NCBI GenBank assembly: GCA_023159155.1
Contig: JAJNNX010000005.1
Location: 1,488,001-1,552,000, forward strand
DNA: 64,000 nt
Origin: Ustulina deusta
Taxonomy: Eukaryota; Ascomycota; Sordariomycetes; Xylariales; Xylariaceae
Direction of reading: 5' to 3'
Below are positions 11,358 to 22,908 of the stretch, piece after piece. Under the pieces are notes generated by a model. The model saw only the letters and a program-made list of their open reading frames with translations. It was not told the DNA's origin and searched no databases. Every line of letters begins with the position of its first letter. Position 1 is the first letter of the stretch. The translations under genes and the position numbers were made by a program.

Positions 11358-12992
11358 TCACTCATAAATCAACGGTTTGTCACACGCAATTTCCAATTGC
11401 TCCAGAGTCGAAATAAGCTCTTCGCCCAGCTTGCGGGCTGGCGTGGAAAGACCCCAAAGGCGTTCTCGGTGCTCGAAAAGCCTTCCCGCAACTATCTTTA
11501 CTACTTTTCGCAGCTCTGCGTTTCCGAGCTCGGCGGAATCAAGGCGTTGCTGAAGGGCCGCCTTCGCCTCCTTTTCTCGCTGGTGCAAGTTCTCGATGTG
11601 TGTAGCCCATGCTTTCTCATTGGCTTGCTTCTCCTCCAACTTCGCCTCAAGCTCTGCGATATACAGCGTCTCTTCCCGTTGGCCTGTAACACCAGCGCGG
11701 TCTCGTGCTATACCCGATGCTTGCTTTGTCCCCATCGCCGAGGATTCGGGGTGCGTTGACGTGTGATCTTGCCCTAGAGCACGAATATCGATCATATTAA
11801 AGTAAAACGGCACTTCTTGTATGATGGCTGCGATTTTCTCGAGCTCTTGAGATCCGCATTTGAGCGCCGACTGCTTTATTTCCAAGTTCTCCATCAACGT
11901 GGCGGGGCACTTGACCTTCGACGCTTCCAAGTCGTCTGCCCAGAACTTCATTCTTGTTCTCATGTTGGCCGTTCTTCCTTCCTCGTACGTCAGGTCGGCC
12001 TGGAAGCGACCGAGCTCCGTTGAAATTTTGTCCAAGAGCACTTGCAGCGTCTCTCTGCGTTTCGCCATCCTCTCGCGTTGAAGCCGAGAAAACTCATAAT
12101 AACGATCCAGAATATCCGTCACAAAGGGGTGGGTAGGTATGTTGGCGCTATTAACATCTTCCCGATTAGTACGATCGATAGTTGCGCGCTCAGCCGCGGG
12201 CTCGCCGTCGTTGAGCTTATACACGGCATCCTTGAGCTTTTCCTCCTCGATGTCCCGTTCCAATGTCTCAAGCCCGTTCCACATCTTCGGGAGGCTCCCC
12301 AACAGGTTGCTCATAAATAACGTCAATTCATCCGTCTGCTTTCCTGTGGAGATCACCTGACGCGTGCTAGATTTTATGTACCCATCCAGCTTGCGATTAA
12401 GGTTATGAAGATTTTGCTGAAGGTCCCGCCACTCCTGGCCGAGTAGCCTGTTTTCGGCATCAGTCTGTAGGTCTAGGAGCCGTTTTTGCAACTTGTCAAG
12501 CTCATGCTGTTGGGTTTGAGTTGTCACCACGAACAAGTCAAACAGCTTCGCTCCCAGCGAATCTGATATGTCTCGCTCCTTGTCGATAATGGACTGCAGG
12601 ATATTCATGTCTTTTTCCTGGGCTTGTATGCACAAGGCTTGGTATCTTTCTCGTGCTTGTGCCTCTTTCAAATGCTCTCCGGCCACGACGAGCTTCATCG
12701 AGTCGTTATCGGGGTCACTATTAGGTTGTACCGAATGGCGTGATGCTAGAGATGGTGGATAGAAATTGTCTTTAGTTGAAGGCGTACGGCACCAGTCATC
12801 CTCGGATTCTGACGAGTAAACTGGCACCCAGTCACAATGCTCGTAAGACATCGTAGAGGATTTTAAGGGTTCTTTTGGCGGGTTTCCGGAGTCGCATTGG
12901 ACATTCAGGCAACTCATGGCAGGAACGCCGAAGCTGTCGTTGCCGTCGTCGAGGAACTGCGACATCGTTTGGTAAGGGTACATACAGGCCAA
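11358..12992 (-). CDS. Coiled-coil protein of unknown function
   Basis: This intronless ORF encodes 544 aa (MACMYPYQTMSQFLDDGNDS...). The first ~110 residues are acidic and probably disordered (SSESEDDW). From about residue 110 to 400, and again at 440-530, the sequence is rich in Glu/Gln/Lys/Leu with heptad-like spacing (RERYQALCIQAQEKD, HELDKLQKRLLDLQTDAENR, LEAKLEEKQANEKAW), so long coiled coils are likely. There is no signal peptide or membrane segment. I recognise no domain; it could be a structural or scaffold protein. An alternative start at the second Met (residue 4) or Met10 is possible. The gene is real by length and composition, the function is not assignable. Confidence 0.7.
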   Translation of the reverse strand: MACMYPYQTMSQFLDDGNDSFGVPAMSCLNVQCDSGNPPKEPLKSSTMSYEHCDWVPVYSSESEDDWCRTPSTKDNFYPPSLASRHSVQPNSDPDNDSMKLVVAGEHLKEAQARERYQALCIQAQEKDMNILQSIIDKERDISDSLGAKLFDLFVVTTQTQQHELDKLQKRLLDLQTDAENRLLGQEWRDLQQNLHNLNRKLDGYIKSSTRQVISTGKQTDELTLFMSNLLGSLPKMWNGLETLERDIEEEKLKDAVYKLNDGEPAAERATIDRTNREDVNSANIPTHPFVTDILDRYYEFSRLQRERMAKRRETLQVLLDKISTELGRFQADLTYEEGRTANMRTRMKFWADDLEASKVKCPATLMENLEIKQSALKCGSQELEKIAAIIQEVPFYFNMIDIRALGQDHTSTHPESSAMGTKQASGIARDRAGVTGQREETLYIAELEAKLEEKQANEKAWATHIENLHQREKEAKAALQQRLDSAELGNAELRKVVKIVAGRLFEHRERLWGLSTPARKLGEELISTLEQLEIACDKPLIYE

Positions 12993-13484
12993 ATGATGCT
13001 TTGAAGGGCGTTACGAATGACACTTGTTGTAAACCTGAATAGTGTTCACAAGTAAGGGAAATCGGAATCCCGGGAAATCGATGCTGACATGCGGATGAGG
13101 AGAGGGAAGAAGAGAACATCACCACAGTCGGGACCGCCCGTGTGCATTTTATGTATGCAATTGAAATGGTGGGTATCTTCAGGCCTGAGGGCCTAAGATA
13201 TTCTGAGACATGAAAGAGAGCGTTCTTTGAGAGGGAGAGCTGAAGATAATGAATGAGAAGCTTCTACATGATTTCAGCGTCGACTTGCGTAAATCAGGAA
13301 TCAACAAAACTAGCCACTCATGTCAGATCAAGCATATATTCATACATCCAGAACTCGTAGAATCTCCGAGAATGCTTACCCAGGTATCAACATAGCATAA
13401 CCATTCATTACCTCTAGAATAATCATACCCAAAATCTACAAGACAGACAGCCTACCATATTCCATCTCAAACCCCATGCCTCGG
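12993..13484. other. Intergenic gap between two minus-strand genes
   Basis: This is the promoter side of the coiled-coil gene and the 3' side of the dehydrogenase gene. No coding signal was found. Confidence 0.45.
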
Positions 13485-14429
13485 TTACCACTCTTGCACC
13501 TCACCGGTGTACAATACAGCTTTGCCACCATGCTTCTCTTTCGTAGTCGTCCTCAGTACCTGAAACATGCCATCCGTAGCTTCATCCACGGAGAGCGGCG
13601 CCGCTTCCAACCCTAACCTACTCGCCGCAGCATTGCCCATGTCAGTCTGGACCCAGCCGGGATCGAAGACGAAAGTATTGAGCCACTCCTCTTCAGCGTT
13701 GATCCTAATCCCGTACCAGAAAACCATGGCTTTGGACGCGCCGTACGCTGAGTTCGGCACGGGAGGTTGTCGCCTATTATATGTATTTTGCCCCCCGTCA
13801 GTTATTTCTTTCTTATTTATCAAGGAATGAAAAAAAAGGAAAAGAAAAAGGGAGGGGAAGGGGGAAGGGAGAGGAATTCAGGCTCGAATTATTTCTTCTC
13901 TTGGTTCACATACCCCAGAGATCCAGCCCCAGAACCGACAGGCGCGAAGATGGGCTCGCCGGACGACTTGCGCAGCAGATGGCGCGTGGCCTGGAACAGC
14001 GAGACGACGCTCAGCGCGTTGACCTCGACGTGCTCGAGGATGTCGGCGCGCTCGACGTCCCGCGCGAGCGGGTAGACCTTCGCTATCGCCGCGTTGGCGA
14101 CGACGATGTCCAGGTGCGAGATGCCGTGCTCCGACTGCAGCTCCTCGGCCACGGCGAACGGGCTCTGCCCGTCGGCCGCGTCGTACCTGGTTACGATGAC
14201 GCCGCTGCCGGCGCCGTGAGGGAGCGCCGAGAGAGCCTTAGATGCTGCGCTCTCCGGGTCGCGGGTTGCGGCGATCACGGTCTGTTATGCAGATTTAGTG
14301 TTGTTAGCGTCTTGGGGGTCGTGGATAGGCTGGGCTTCTTACGTGGTTCGGGAGAGCGAGGAATCGCTGCGCCAGCGCCTTGCCTAGCCCGCGTGAGGCG
14401 CCGGTGATGAGGACGACGGTTTGCGTCAT
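13485..14429 (-). CDS. Short-chain dehydrogenase/reductase (norsolorinic-acid-ketoreductase-like)
   Basis: Exons are 14429-14343, 14281-13914 and 13773-13485, giving 247 aa; introns are 61 and 140 nt. The Rossmann nucleotide motif TGASRGLG is at residues ~9-16. VANAAI matches the SDR NAG/NNAG motif. The catalytic set is completed by the Ser region APVGSGAGSLG, split by intron 2, and YGASK in exon 3. The size is normal for a classical SDR. The nearest remembered relatives are fungal nor-1/AflE-type ketoreductases, which reduce a ketone with NADPH. No polyketide synthase or other pathway gene lies nearby, so this need not be a secondary-metabolism gene. Intron 2 is longer than usual and carries a strong polypyrimidine tract on the coding strand (purine run at 13829-13875 on +). 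The family is certain, the substrate unknown. Confidence 0.88.
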
Positions 14430-15308
14430 GGTAGAGGTCTAGAGGGTAATTATGCTTGTAGAACAAGAAGACAGGATGTGTGTAATGTTGGCAATTCAAC
14501 TGGATTTTGACACTCACTTCCCACAATTACGCTTATAAATGTGACCGACAGAGGATGCGTCCGAAGTGGTTCGGGAGGTCAGAAATCCCGCGTTATGTAT
14601 ACCCGTTTCGAATTTCGGTTCTATTGGGTGAGCTTACGGCACCGGTTACGTGAACGGGGAGCGAAACCTTCCGGGATCCGCTCCGTCCGCAGCCTTGGGG
14701 GCTTATGCTGTCTTATCGTACACATTTATATCATTAAGATGAACCGCTCTCGCTGAATTGCATGCTTATACCTTGACTACAACCTATCCGAGACTGCAAG
14801 TGAATTCCTAGATAATAAAAGTATTGCTTTATTTCCACATTTCAACCCTGTGATGAGGTACATGGTGCTCGAGTTCGCGGCTGTCAGAGCAGCTGCCTTG
14901 CGAGGTTATCCGTACTGCGATATCATTACCAAAGGGTGCAGGTTAATATTTTGGGGTGACCGGCCTGGGAAAGGCTACGGAGATATAACAGGATTTGACT
15001 TGGTGTTGCAACTAAACCCACGTCATAGTCTACAGGCCGTCCGACAGTGACACGAGGATAGGATAATATTGAAGTTGTCCGGGACCAATCTTCAAATCGA
15101 ATTCTTCGGCGAAAAGAGTAGGTGGGCCAGAATGCCACCGACGCTCAACACTGCTTAACAGTTTGTCAAGATCATCAACCAGTCCACCCTGCATTTAAAC
15201 ATGTACCACGATATCTTTCCGCCATCGCATGTCGCACAGGCCTTGCAGTCATGGTTGCAGCAGTGTTCCGAAACTAACACAAACTGTAAAACATCCATGG
15301 CGAAGTTA
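14430..15308. other. Intergenic, no gene seen
   Basis: Promoter side of the dehydrogenase gene. Short frames only; none shows a family motif. Confidence 0.45.
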
Positions 15309-15752
15309 CTAACTCGTATTCTTGATCTCTCCGCGGACGTTGGGACCAAGCTTCTTTGCTGGATCGGGCATGGAGTCTTCAAGAGATTCTCCTTTCGTGT
15401 CGAACCATTCACATTTGTTCCGTCATGGATGCCGAGGATAAAGGTGGACGGTACTTGTTCCTGCAGATTTTCCCCAGTTCTTGAAGATGAATTTTGCCAA
15501 GGGCCAAGGACGTCCATAGATATATGAGGTGACTGTCTCCTCGTCGATGACAATTGGCCTGAAGTTATTTTCTTTTCGGGGTCCTATAATTACAGCCGCT
15601 GACCGTACAGCAATAGCACTAGGGACACGGCAGTTTTTCACAGGACCTATATCACTTTCTAATCTCGACTCCTCGTTTCTCTTATTTGCAGACTGCCCTA
15701 TGTCACCAGCCGATCCTGTCCAAGAAGGAGATGCTGCGGAACGTTTGCTCAT
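15309..15752 (-). CDS. Doubtful small gene, hypothetical protein
   Basis: The frame from ATG 15752 (MSKRSAASPSWTGSAGDIG...) stays open for 109 codons and includes ENNFRPIVIDEETVTSYIYG. It meets TGA at 15425, then continues in the same frame for another 37 codons (FDTKGESLEDSMPDPAKK...) to TAG at 15309. A 63-nt intron, 15454-15392 (GTACCG...GAAAG), removes the TGA without shifting frame and gives 126 aa. The donor is not a strong consensus. I recognise no family. It could also be a single-stop pseudogene. Composition is protein-like but short. Confidence 0.35.
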
Positions 15753-18700
15753 AGGAACAGACGAAAAGAATAGACACCAATATGTCCTGGTGGTAAAGAA
15801 AATGCGGGTGGATGGATGGAGAAGTTTATCGGCGGGTCGGTATCTCGGTTTTTTGGCTCGAGAACGATGTTCTTATTTTGGTGATGCTGAGGCCAGGAAA
15901 ATAAAGCTGATCTGAATTAGGAGGGCCTGGGACAAATGTGCACCATAGACAGTGTTTATTAGATCGTCGAGGAGGGAAGGCGGGGAGAAACAGCACCGCA
16001 CCTTAAGCTAAAGCGCCGTAGAAGATAGTTGATGCTATTAGTTATTCCTAGCGACGCATTAAAATATTAGTAAGTGAATAGATTTACTGAACGTCACGCC
16101 GATTACGTGGTGAGGCTTAAGGGTTATTGACTAGAGATTGAATGTCATGCTTTGTCTATTTCGCTACAGCCAGGACTCTCGTCTCGATACTTTCCACACA
16201 GAACCTCGGAGCAAAGTGTGCATATTTAATGGCATCTCCATGGGCTTAAGCCTCCGGAAGCGAGGTAAAGTCCTCATGATGGTGAAGAGGAAATCCCTCG
16301 ATCTCTACGGAAATATGATACCTTCACCACAAAAGATACTCGCTGAAGGCTAAAATGTTCGCGGGTTAGAATGTCGACGGCATTCGCGACAAGCCGCTAC
16401 CCAACAAGTTCTAGATGGGTTTCATCGCCTCTATGACCCCCGTCGTGCAGTTCCAGGAATAGGTTAGAAGTTGAGGCATGATGAAATTATGAAGGTATCC
16501 CGCTTGGCCAGGACAAAGACAAGACCTGAGCGGGCCGCTCTGGATTCAATCATTCATAGTTTTTTATACTTATGATCTTAACGATATCACCCAGATTCCG
16601 CGCTATGCAGGTTTTATTATTTTCTACAGAGACAAGTCAAGCGGACAATGAAGAGTAGATGCTTGATCAGCAGACGTGACCGTTTTCTCAAGAACTATCT
16701 AGAATAAGGGTTTCAAGTGAATGAACGGCTCTCGTTATTGTTCCTGGGTTTGAGCACTGAAGGTAAGCCATTTCTTTCTGACATTGAAGCGGGTTCTTCT
16801 GTTCGCCTAGATAGAAGCTTTAATTATTCTTGATCTTGCTTCATGTTCTTTTACTCTCAATTGACCTTTCTTGTTGGGCAGTTGGTTTGGTGCATCACGG
16901 AAACAAGAAGGAGAAGGAGAGAAGCTCGTTATTTAACATGGCCAGCTCTTCGGCTTCTATATGATGTCATTGTTCGCCGTTAGAATAGCGCCGATATCAT
17001 GTCACTGTGTGTGTGTGTTGTGTGGTTTATCGGAGTTGGGGTTGCCGAAAACTAACCGCCTTGCATGCCATTAGGCGCGAACCAACAGACACAGGCCTCC
17101 GGGTGCGAGAACAGGAATGCTGTGTGCCCTGCCTATGCCAGTCGAAACAGTGGACAAAAAAAAAGACCCGAGGTTTGATGTCGGCTAGCACCAATTGAAG
17201 CGACTGGACCATGGGCGCTAAGATGCTGACCTAAGGGCCTGATGTTGTAGCCGCCCAAAAGGCTTCGTAGCCAATCATCTCACATTGTCAGCTCTGCCGA
17301 AAGACCCGATCCTTGCTCCCTCACCATGGAACACATTGCCAAGATGTAGCTTATGGCCTATCGGCTGGGTCCAAGCTAGTAGATTTGTATATACCGGTGG
17401 GTGTGTACCAGTCGGCAATGGTATGCAGCCGGTCTGCTGATCTGTGAGGTTAAACTTGGGGTTTTGTCTACATAGTAAAACATCTGAATCTACGCCAAGA
17501 CCATTTCTTGAGGGGGAAAAAGAGGCCTCAACTTGAGGGCGAAGTAGGGAAAGTTAGGTAACTTTGGATACTTCGGTACCTATGCTATTCTTACCTAGGT
17601 ACTGTATTTCTGCCCCCTAGATATGTTGAGTGTGAGTTGAAGTGGTCCATGCTCTCCGCTCTTGATTAGAAATCAACTAATAAGAATCGTCTATTCTTAC
17701 TGACCACTGTAGGTTAGCAAGTTTTAGGCTTATTCCTCCTCTCATTTTAGAGACGGAAGGTGAGTTACGATGCACCTAAACTGGAACAAATCTTCCTCGT
17801 GGAAATGCCATCCAAGTTTGGGGGACGGGCTACGCTACCTACCTAGGTAAGTACATAGTATGCATTAGGTAGGTGTTCAAATATGCGGCCCACCCTGCAG
17901 ACCCATCTGTCATTGACGATGCACGGGCGGACCGTTGCAGGGATATCGAATTCTACTGCAGTCCCTACCGACCTACCATTCTCTCTATGCCTCCTACAGA
18001 TAGGTACTGCCATCAACATCACCAGCATGTATGTCTACGATGCAATCACAGAGTTGTACTACGTGCTCTACATAGTAGATGATGGCATACTACTAGCTAG
18101 CTAGGCTGTAGGTTCCTCCTGTCCTGCATGCAGAATGGTGTTCGGCTCTAGATACCTCTGCCGCAAGGAACCTGGCAGCAAAGCGAACACAAGAGCCGGT
18201 GGGTGCAACTCATTCGGGCCAGAGTAATGAGGGCGCTTCGGGAACGTGGCGGCGGCGGCTCCCCGTCCATGCCTAGTTATCGATGCCAGGCATCTTTTCG
18301 CTATTGGTATTTTGACCTGACGGCCTGGTGATGATCTTGCTAGGTCCCCCCTGCTCCCTGAGCTTGTCTCAGCAGCTGGCAAACAAAATCGATTGGTCCT
18401 CGAGCAACCGCAGCGCTTAGCTAACACCCTGGACCACGCGCGACGGCTCTCTCATTCCCATCCATTCGACGACAGCGGACAAAGAAGTCGGAAGACAGAA
18501 AGATTTCCCTTGCGGCTACGAGACGAAACAAGGGAATTCCTAATCACAAAACGAACAGTGACACTGATTAATTAGCCTTGCTTTGCCGCTAGTCGCTTGA
18601 CCTTTTGTCCGTAGCCATGGCTCCAACGTCACATTCAAATATATATCTTTTATCGCTGGTTCTTGTTCTCGTGGCGTCCGTCATTGTTGTTCGTCGTCTT

Positions 18701-19084
18701 TCTATTCTAGTTCAGTCACTACACTACCATTCGGGCAATGGGCTTATGAGTTGTTTGGCGCACATCTTTGTCCCCTTGACATCTATTCATTTCTTAGGGG
18801 CTTACCTCTTTGTGGACTCTTCATTGTTCTTCACAACACCTCACTCCCTCACTTCGGTACCTTCGCTGCTTACACGGCCATATCAACCGCACACCGCGGC
18901 CATCACTACTACCTTCACATCTGATTTGGTGTTTACTTCTACCACCTATTTTCCCCCCCTACGATATTTCTAGTTCACACTTCTTTTCCTTTCTTGTAGG
19001 CACGGTCCTGCTTTTTCGTTCTTCTACTCCCATCATAGCCTTAACTTTCCTACACATTCTATTCGACCAAACCTACTTATCGTA
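15753..19084. other. Long intergenic region upstream of prm1
   Basis: No supported gene over 3.3 kb. Palindromic ACCTAGGT motifs occur at 17593-17600 and 17841-17848. 18600-19084 is C/T-rich on the + strand and probably the prm1 leader; it contains an upstream frame from ATG 18617 to 18973. Confidence 0.45.
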
Positions 19085-21235
19085 ATGTCCCTTCCTTGGA
19101 AAGAGAAGGATGGCTTTCCGGCTGTGCCCCCGTCGCTTAACCACCGGGCTCAGGATGCATTTGAAATGTCATCGATAAAGCAGGGTGATGCGGACAACAT
19201 CGCCTTGACTCGCCCCCAGTCTTCCAAACAGATTACGCCATATCTTGGTTTACGTTCAAGGCTATCTCAAGTCTGGTTCAACAAATGGACTGTCCTCATC
19301 CTCTTGGTGCTGGCCAACTTCCTTTTCACTATAGGAAGTCTCAACGACAACTTGGCTGACGCCAAGGTAAAGGCTCTGTCGGCTTGCAGCAAGGTCGAAG
19401 ATGTTGGCAGCGCCTTTGCCTCTATGCCTCATTACCTGTCTGTCGGAGTCAACCAACTGACAGCATCAAGCATCACGGATGCAGTCCAAGCCCTAATGAC
19501 TGTTCTCAACATGATCCTCACCGGCATCGAACAGCTGGTTCTCTTTGTCATTGGTATGATGACCGACACTTACGTCTGTTTGATTACCATGGTTGTGCAC
19601 GGTGGCCTCAACGCATCAGCAGTCGCCGTAGAGAAAACCACCGACGCTATAAACAAGGTTATCGACGGCGTTGCTGACGGCATCGCCGGCAGTGCTGGTG
19701 ACATACAAAGTATTATTGACAAGGTTTACAGCATTGCTGATAAGACTGGAGATCTGTTGGATGATGCCAAAAACGGTGTTGGCGATACCATTGGCGACAT
19801 TTTTGGACGCGAACTTGAACTGGCCCAGAGAGATGTACTGCCACAGAAGCCGGACCTCGAGGCATCCATCGTGGACAAGATGAACGAACTAAAAAACGTT
19901 CAAATTAATAGCACTGGGTTCGTCCAAGGTTTGGACGACCTCAACCAGAAGATTCCTACATTTGACCAGGTCAAGAATCTAACTACACGAGCTGTATCAA
20001 TTCCGTTCGATTTGATTCGACAGGAACTTGACAAGGCATACGGGAACTGGACGTTCGACGACAAGGTATTCCCAGTGGCCCAGAAAGAGTCGCTTTCATT
20101 CTGCTCTGACAATGACGGTCTTACCAAATTCTTCGAAACCTTATTCGAGATTGTGTACAGCGCGAAGATCGCGGCAATCGTCATACTCGCCCTTCTCGCT
20201 GTTGCTGTATGCATTCCAATGTACATTCTTGAGAAACGCCGCTGGCATAGACAGAATCAGTTTGCCGACCGTGCCGTCGATATCCTAGATTACGGGTACA
20301 TGTACTCATCTCCTCTGGCGGCTAGAACTGGCATGGCTATCTCAAACAAGATAGGTAAAACAAACAATCCGCGGAAGATCCTAACCCGCTGGTTCGTCTC
20401 TTATTCCACGTCTCTCCCAGCTCTCTTTGTTCTCTCACTCGCCTTGGCGGGCTTCTTTTCTTGCTTCTGGCAAGGGATTTTGCTCCGGACAATTGAAAAA
20501 GAGGTTCCTGCTTTAAGTCAACAAGTTGGCGACTTTGCCGGAGACGTTGTCACGTCGTTGAATAACGTCTCGCAAAGGTGGGCAGATGATGCGAACGGGG
20601 TCATCCTCTCCTTTAGCAATGAGATCAACGATGATGTTCTGGGCAAGGTGACAAACGCTACTACCGCGGTCAACGATACATTAAATACATTCATGGACGA
20701 AATCGACAAGGGAATCAACACTGTATTTGGAGATACCATATTCAATGACCTAGCGACGCAAGTCGTTCGTTGCTTGCTTGGGCTTAAGATCGAATCGGTC
20801 CAGAAGGGTCTCACTTGGGTCCATGACCATGCCCATGTCGATTTCCCCATGTTCCCGAACAACATCTTTTCCGTTGGTGCAAACGACTCTATCCACTCCG
20901 ATTCCGACCTCACAACATTCCTGGCATCTCCAAGCAGTGTTACGACTGACGAGATAACCGGCGCCGTAGAACACGTCACGACTTGGTTGCGCCACCAAAT
21001 CATCCAACAGGCCCTCATCTCGACTGGCCTCTTGCTCGTATACATCGTTGTTGTGCTTCTGGCAGTGATGCGCGCAATGTATATCCTGATGACGCCATCA
21101 AAGCACTCGTTCGCCGACACGGAGCCACCCTCATTGCCGGAAACAGGTCGTCCCAGCGGCGAGTCGAGTGCTTTGGATCCGTCCCATGGGCAAAGTCCTC
21201 ACGCCCAACCCTACCCGCCTAACTACAGGCCATGA
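19085..21235 (+). CDS. PRM1: Plasma membrane fusion protein Prm1
   Basis: This single-exon ORF encodes 716 aa (MSLPWKEKDGFPAVPPSLNH...). Prm1 acts at the contact site of mating cells or fusing hyphae to complete plasma membrane merger. Hydrophobic segments lie at about residues 69-86, 135-175 (long, LNMILTGIEQLVLFVIGMM and onward), 357-380, 425-455 and 638-665. Between them are large extracellular-type loops with N-glycosylation sequons (NSTG, NLTT, NWTF, NATT, NDT). The C-terminal tail is Pro/Ser-rich and cytoplasmic. Length and topology match fungal Prm1 proteins. The start follows a C/T-rich leader and directly gives the conserved KxGFPxVPPSLN region. Assignment is confident. Confidence 0.92.
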   Translation: MSLPWKEKDGFPAVPPSLNHRAQDAFEMSSIKQGDADNIALTRPQSSKQITPYLGLRSRLSQVWFNKWTVLILLVLANFLFTIGSLNDNLADAKVKALSACSKVEDVGSAFASMPHYLSVGVNQLTASSITDAVQALMTVLNMILTGIEQLVLFVIGMMTDTYVCLITMVVHGGLNASAVAVEKTTDAINKVIDGVADGIAGSAGDIQSIIDKVYSIADKTGDLLDDAKNGVGDTIGDIFGRELELAQRDVLPQKPDLEASIVDKMNELKNVQINSTGFVQGLDDLNQKIPTFDQVKNLTTRAVSIPFDLIRQELDKAYGNWTFDDKVFPVAQKESLSFCSDNDGLTKFFETLFEIVYSAKIAAIVILALLAVAVCIPMYILEKRRWHRQNQFADRAVDILDYGYMYSSPLAARTGMAISNKIGKTNNPRKILTRWFVSYSTSLPALFVLSLALAGFFSCFWQGILLRTIEKEVPALSQQVGDFAGDVVTSLNNVSQRWADDANGVILSFSNEINDDVLGKVTNATTAVNDTLNTFMDEIDKGINTVFGDTIFNDLATQVVRCLLGLKIESVQKGLTWVHDHAHVDFPMFPNNIFSVGANDSIHSDSDLTTFLASPSSVTTDEITGAVEHVTTWLRHQIIQQALISTGLLLVYIVVVLLAVMRAMYILMTPSKHSFADTEPPSLPETGRPSGESSALDPSHGQSPHAQPYPPNYRP

Positions 21236-22908
21236 GAGCGTTCGCTGCAGCAAGTTATTGGACACTGGAGGGGGATACCATGTATAAATTCACAATCCCG
21301 GGACCGGATCTTGGGATTGATCAGGGTGCATAAGCGGCATTCATCAAGCATGGCGCACGGTTTTAAGCGGCTGTCTCCTTCGGGATTTTGCATCAATGGA
21401 ATCGGCGTTTGGGCAGCATTCACTTCACATTTCAACGTTGTCGACTTATATCACAAACCCACTTACTACTTCTTTTCTCTTTTGCCTTCTCCTCGCTTCA
21501 CTTCAATCATACACTCTCCCAGACTCCTATGTCAATCTCGAAGCAAGAGAGTAGGCACTACTAGAGAGTTATCCCGTTTCTTTTCCTCTATTCTCTTTTC
21601 CGTCTTCTTTTTTCTTCGATGGAAACCGGCGTTACACATAAAGAAGACACCGGCTGGCTTACGCCAAATGATTTACATCGTATGCTTTTACTAGGCGTTG
21701 AGCTACGCTGTTTGGATTAACGGGACAGACACTGACTTATCTAGACGGCATTTGGTTTTTTCTGTCGTCAGACGCTGGTATTTTTTGAATAATAGACCAG
21801 CATGTTGGTTTCGTTCCGAGTTGTATACATACCTACAGCAAATAGTGATCGGTAGACAGATACCTGTTGGTATAGCGGTTAGATGGATGGATGCGGTGAG
21901 GTATATATGTAGATGGATACAGAGATACCCGGCTCGATCTCCTCGATTAGAACCACATAATAAAATAGCATCGATTTTTTTTCTATCAACGTCCCTACCT
22001 ACATCATGTTTGTTTGTGAAAAAAAGTGGCCTTCTCGCTGTATATATACCCGGTCGATGCAACTAGATTCCGCGGTCTCGGCGAGTGATTTCCCGGGCCG
22101 CGGAAATGGACTCTTGTAGCGTTGGTGGCAGAGACTCGTTGCCGCGAGAGGTAACTTATCGGCAATTACGAAACCAGAAGACTTGTTGGAATGATACTTT
22201 GAACTTATTTGCGGGATCCTTATTTAGTCAAACACGCTATACATGATACAAGCCCGATCACCCAACCTAACGCAAGCTGAAGAAGTGATATTGGCAGCTG
22301 TATAAACGTATTATACATGAGCGAGCATTAACCATCCTGAAACGAAAACGCTGGGTATCATCGTATAATACCCGTACAATAATGATACATCAAGCTATCA
22401 ATGATGGGGAAAGCGACCGACTCCTTATCTCATTTCGCTATTCACAGGCTCGTCTTCCTTGTGCGAGGTTGGTCATCGCTGTGTCTCCGCGGTCCGAGAA
22501 TTATCTGGCTAGGCGGTAGGCATCCCTTACCAACCCCCTACACCGGCTGTTGAGCCTCTTCATTAGTTCAGGTATGTCTAGTGGCGGGAGATCGCCGAAG
22601 CGTAGAGTAGGGGTGACGCGGGGGTCGGGCCTGCTCTCTGTTACTGGGCTGGGGCTGTTAAAGCTGCTAAGACTGTGTGTAGGATGGCAGTGCTAAATTA
22701 ATGCCCGTACTCGTCTGGCAGCAAGGGTGAGGCGGTCAGGGGGCGGGCGAGGACGGGCCTCTACACTGTCTAAACCGTCAATGGTAAATCTTCGCTTCCT
22801 TGGCGTCCGGGCCGGGTTACACGGCAAGGACTCGTGATAAGCGCGCATTTGAGGTCGGTAATGGACGAAGCGTATGGTAGACGGGCCAGAAGCAGTTGTT
22901 TCAGCACA
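21236..22908. other. Tail-to-tail intergenic region between PRM1 and PEX14/17
   Basis: No gene supported. It contains AT-rich stretches (21700-22060) and GC-rich DNA at 22540-22830 near the peroxin 3' end. It probably holds 3' untranslated regions. Confidence 0.45.

Noticed and set aside
11172..11759. 195-codon + strand frame overlapping the coiled-coil gene end
   Set aside because: Mostly antisense of the coiled-coil gene; no domain and no promoter-like leader.
20518..21120. 200-codon minus-strand frame inside PRM1
   Set aside because: Antisense shadow of a strongly supported gene.
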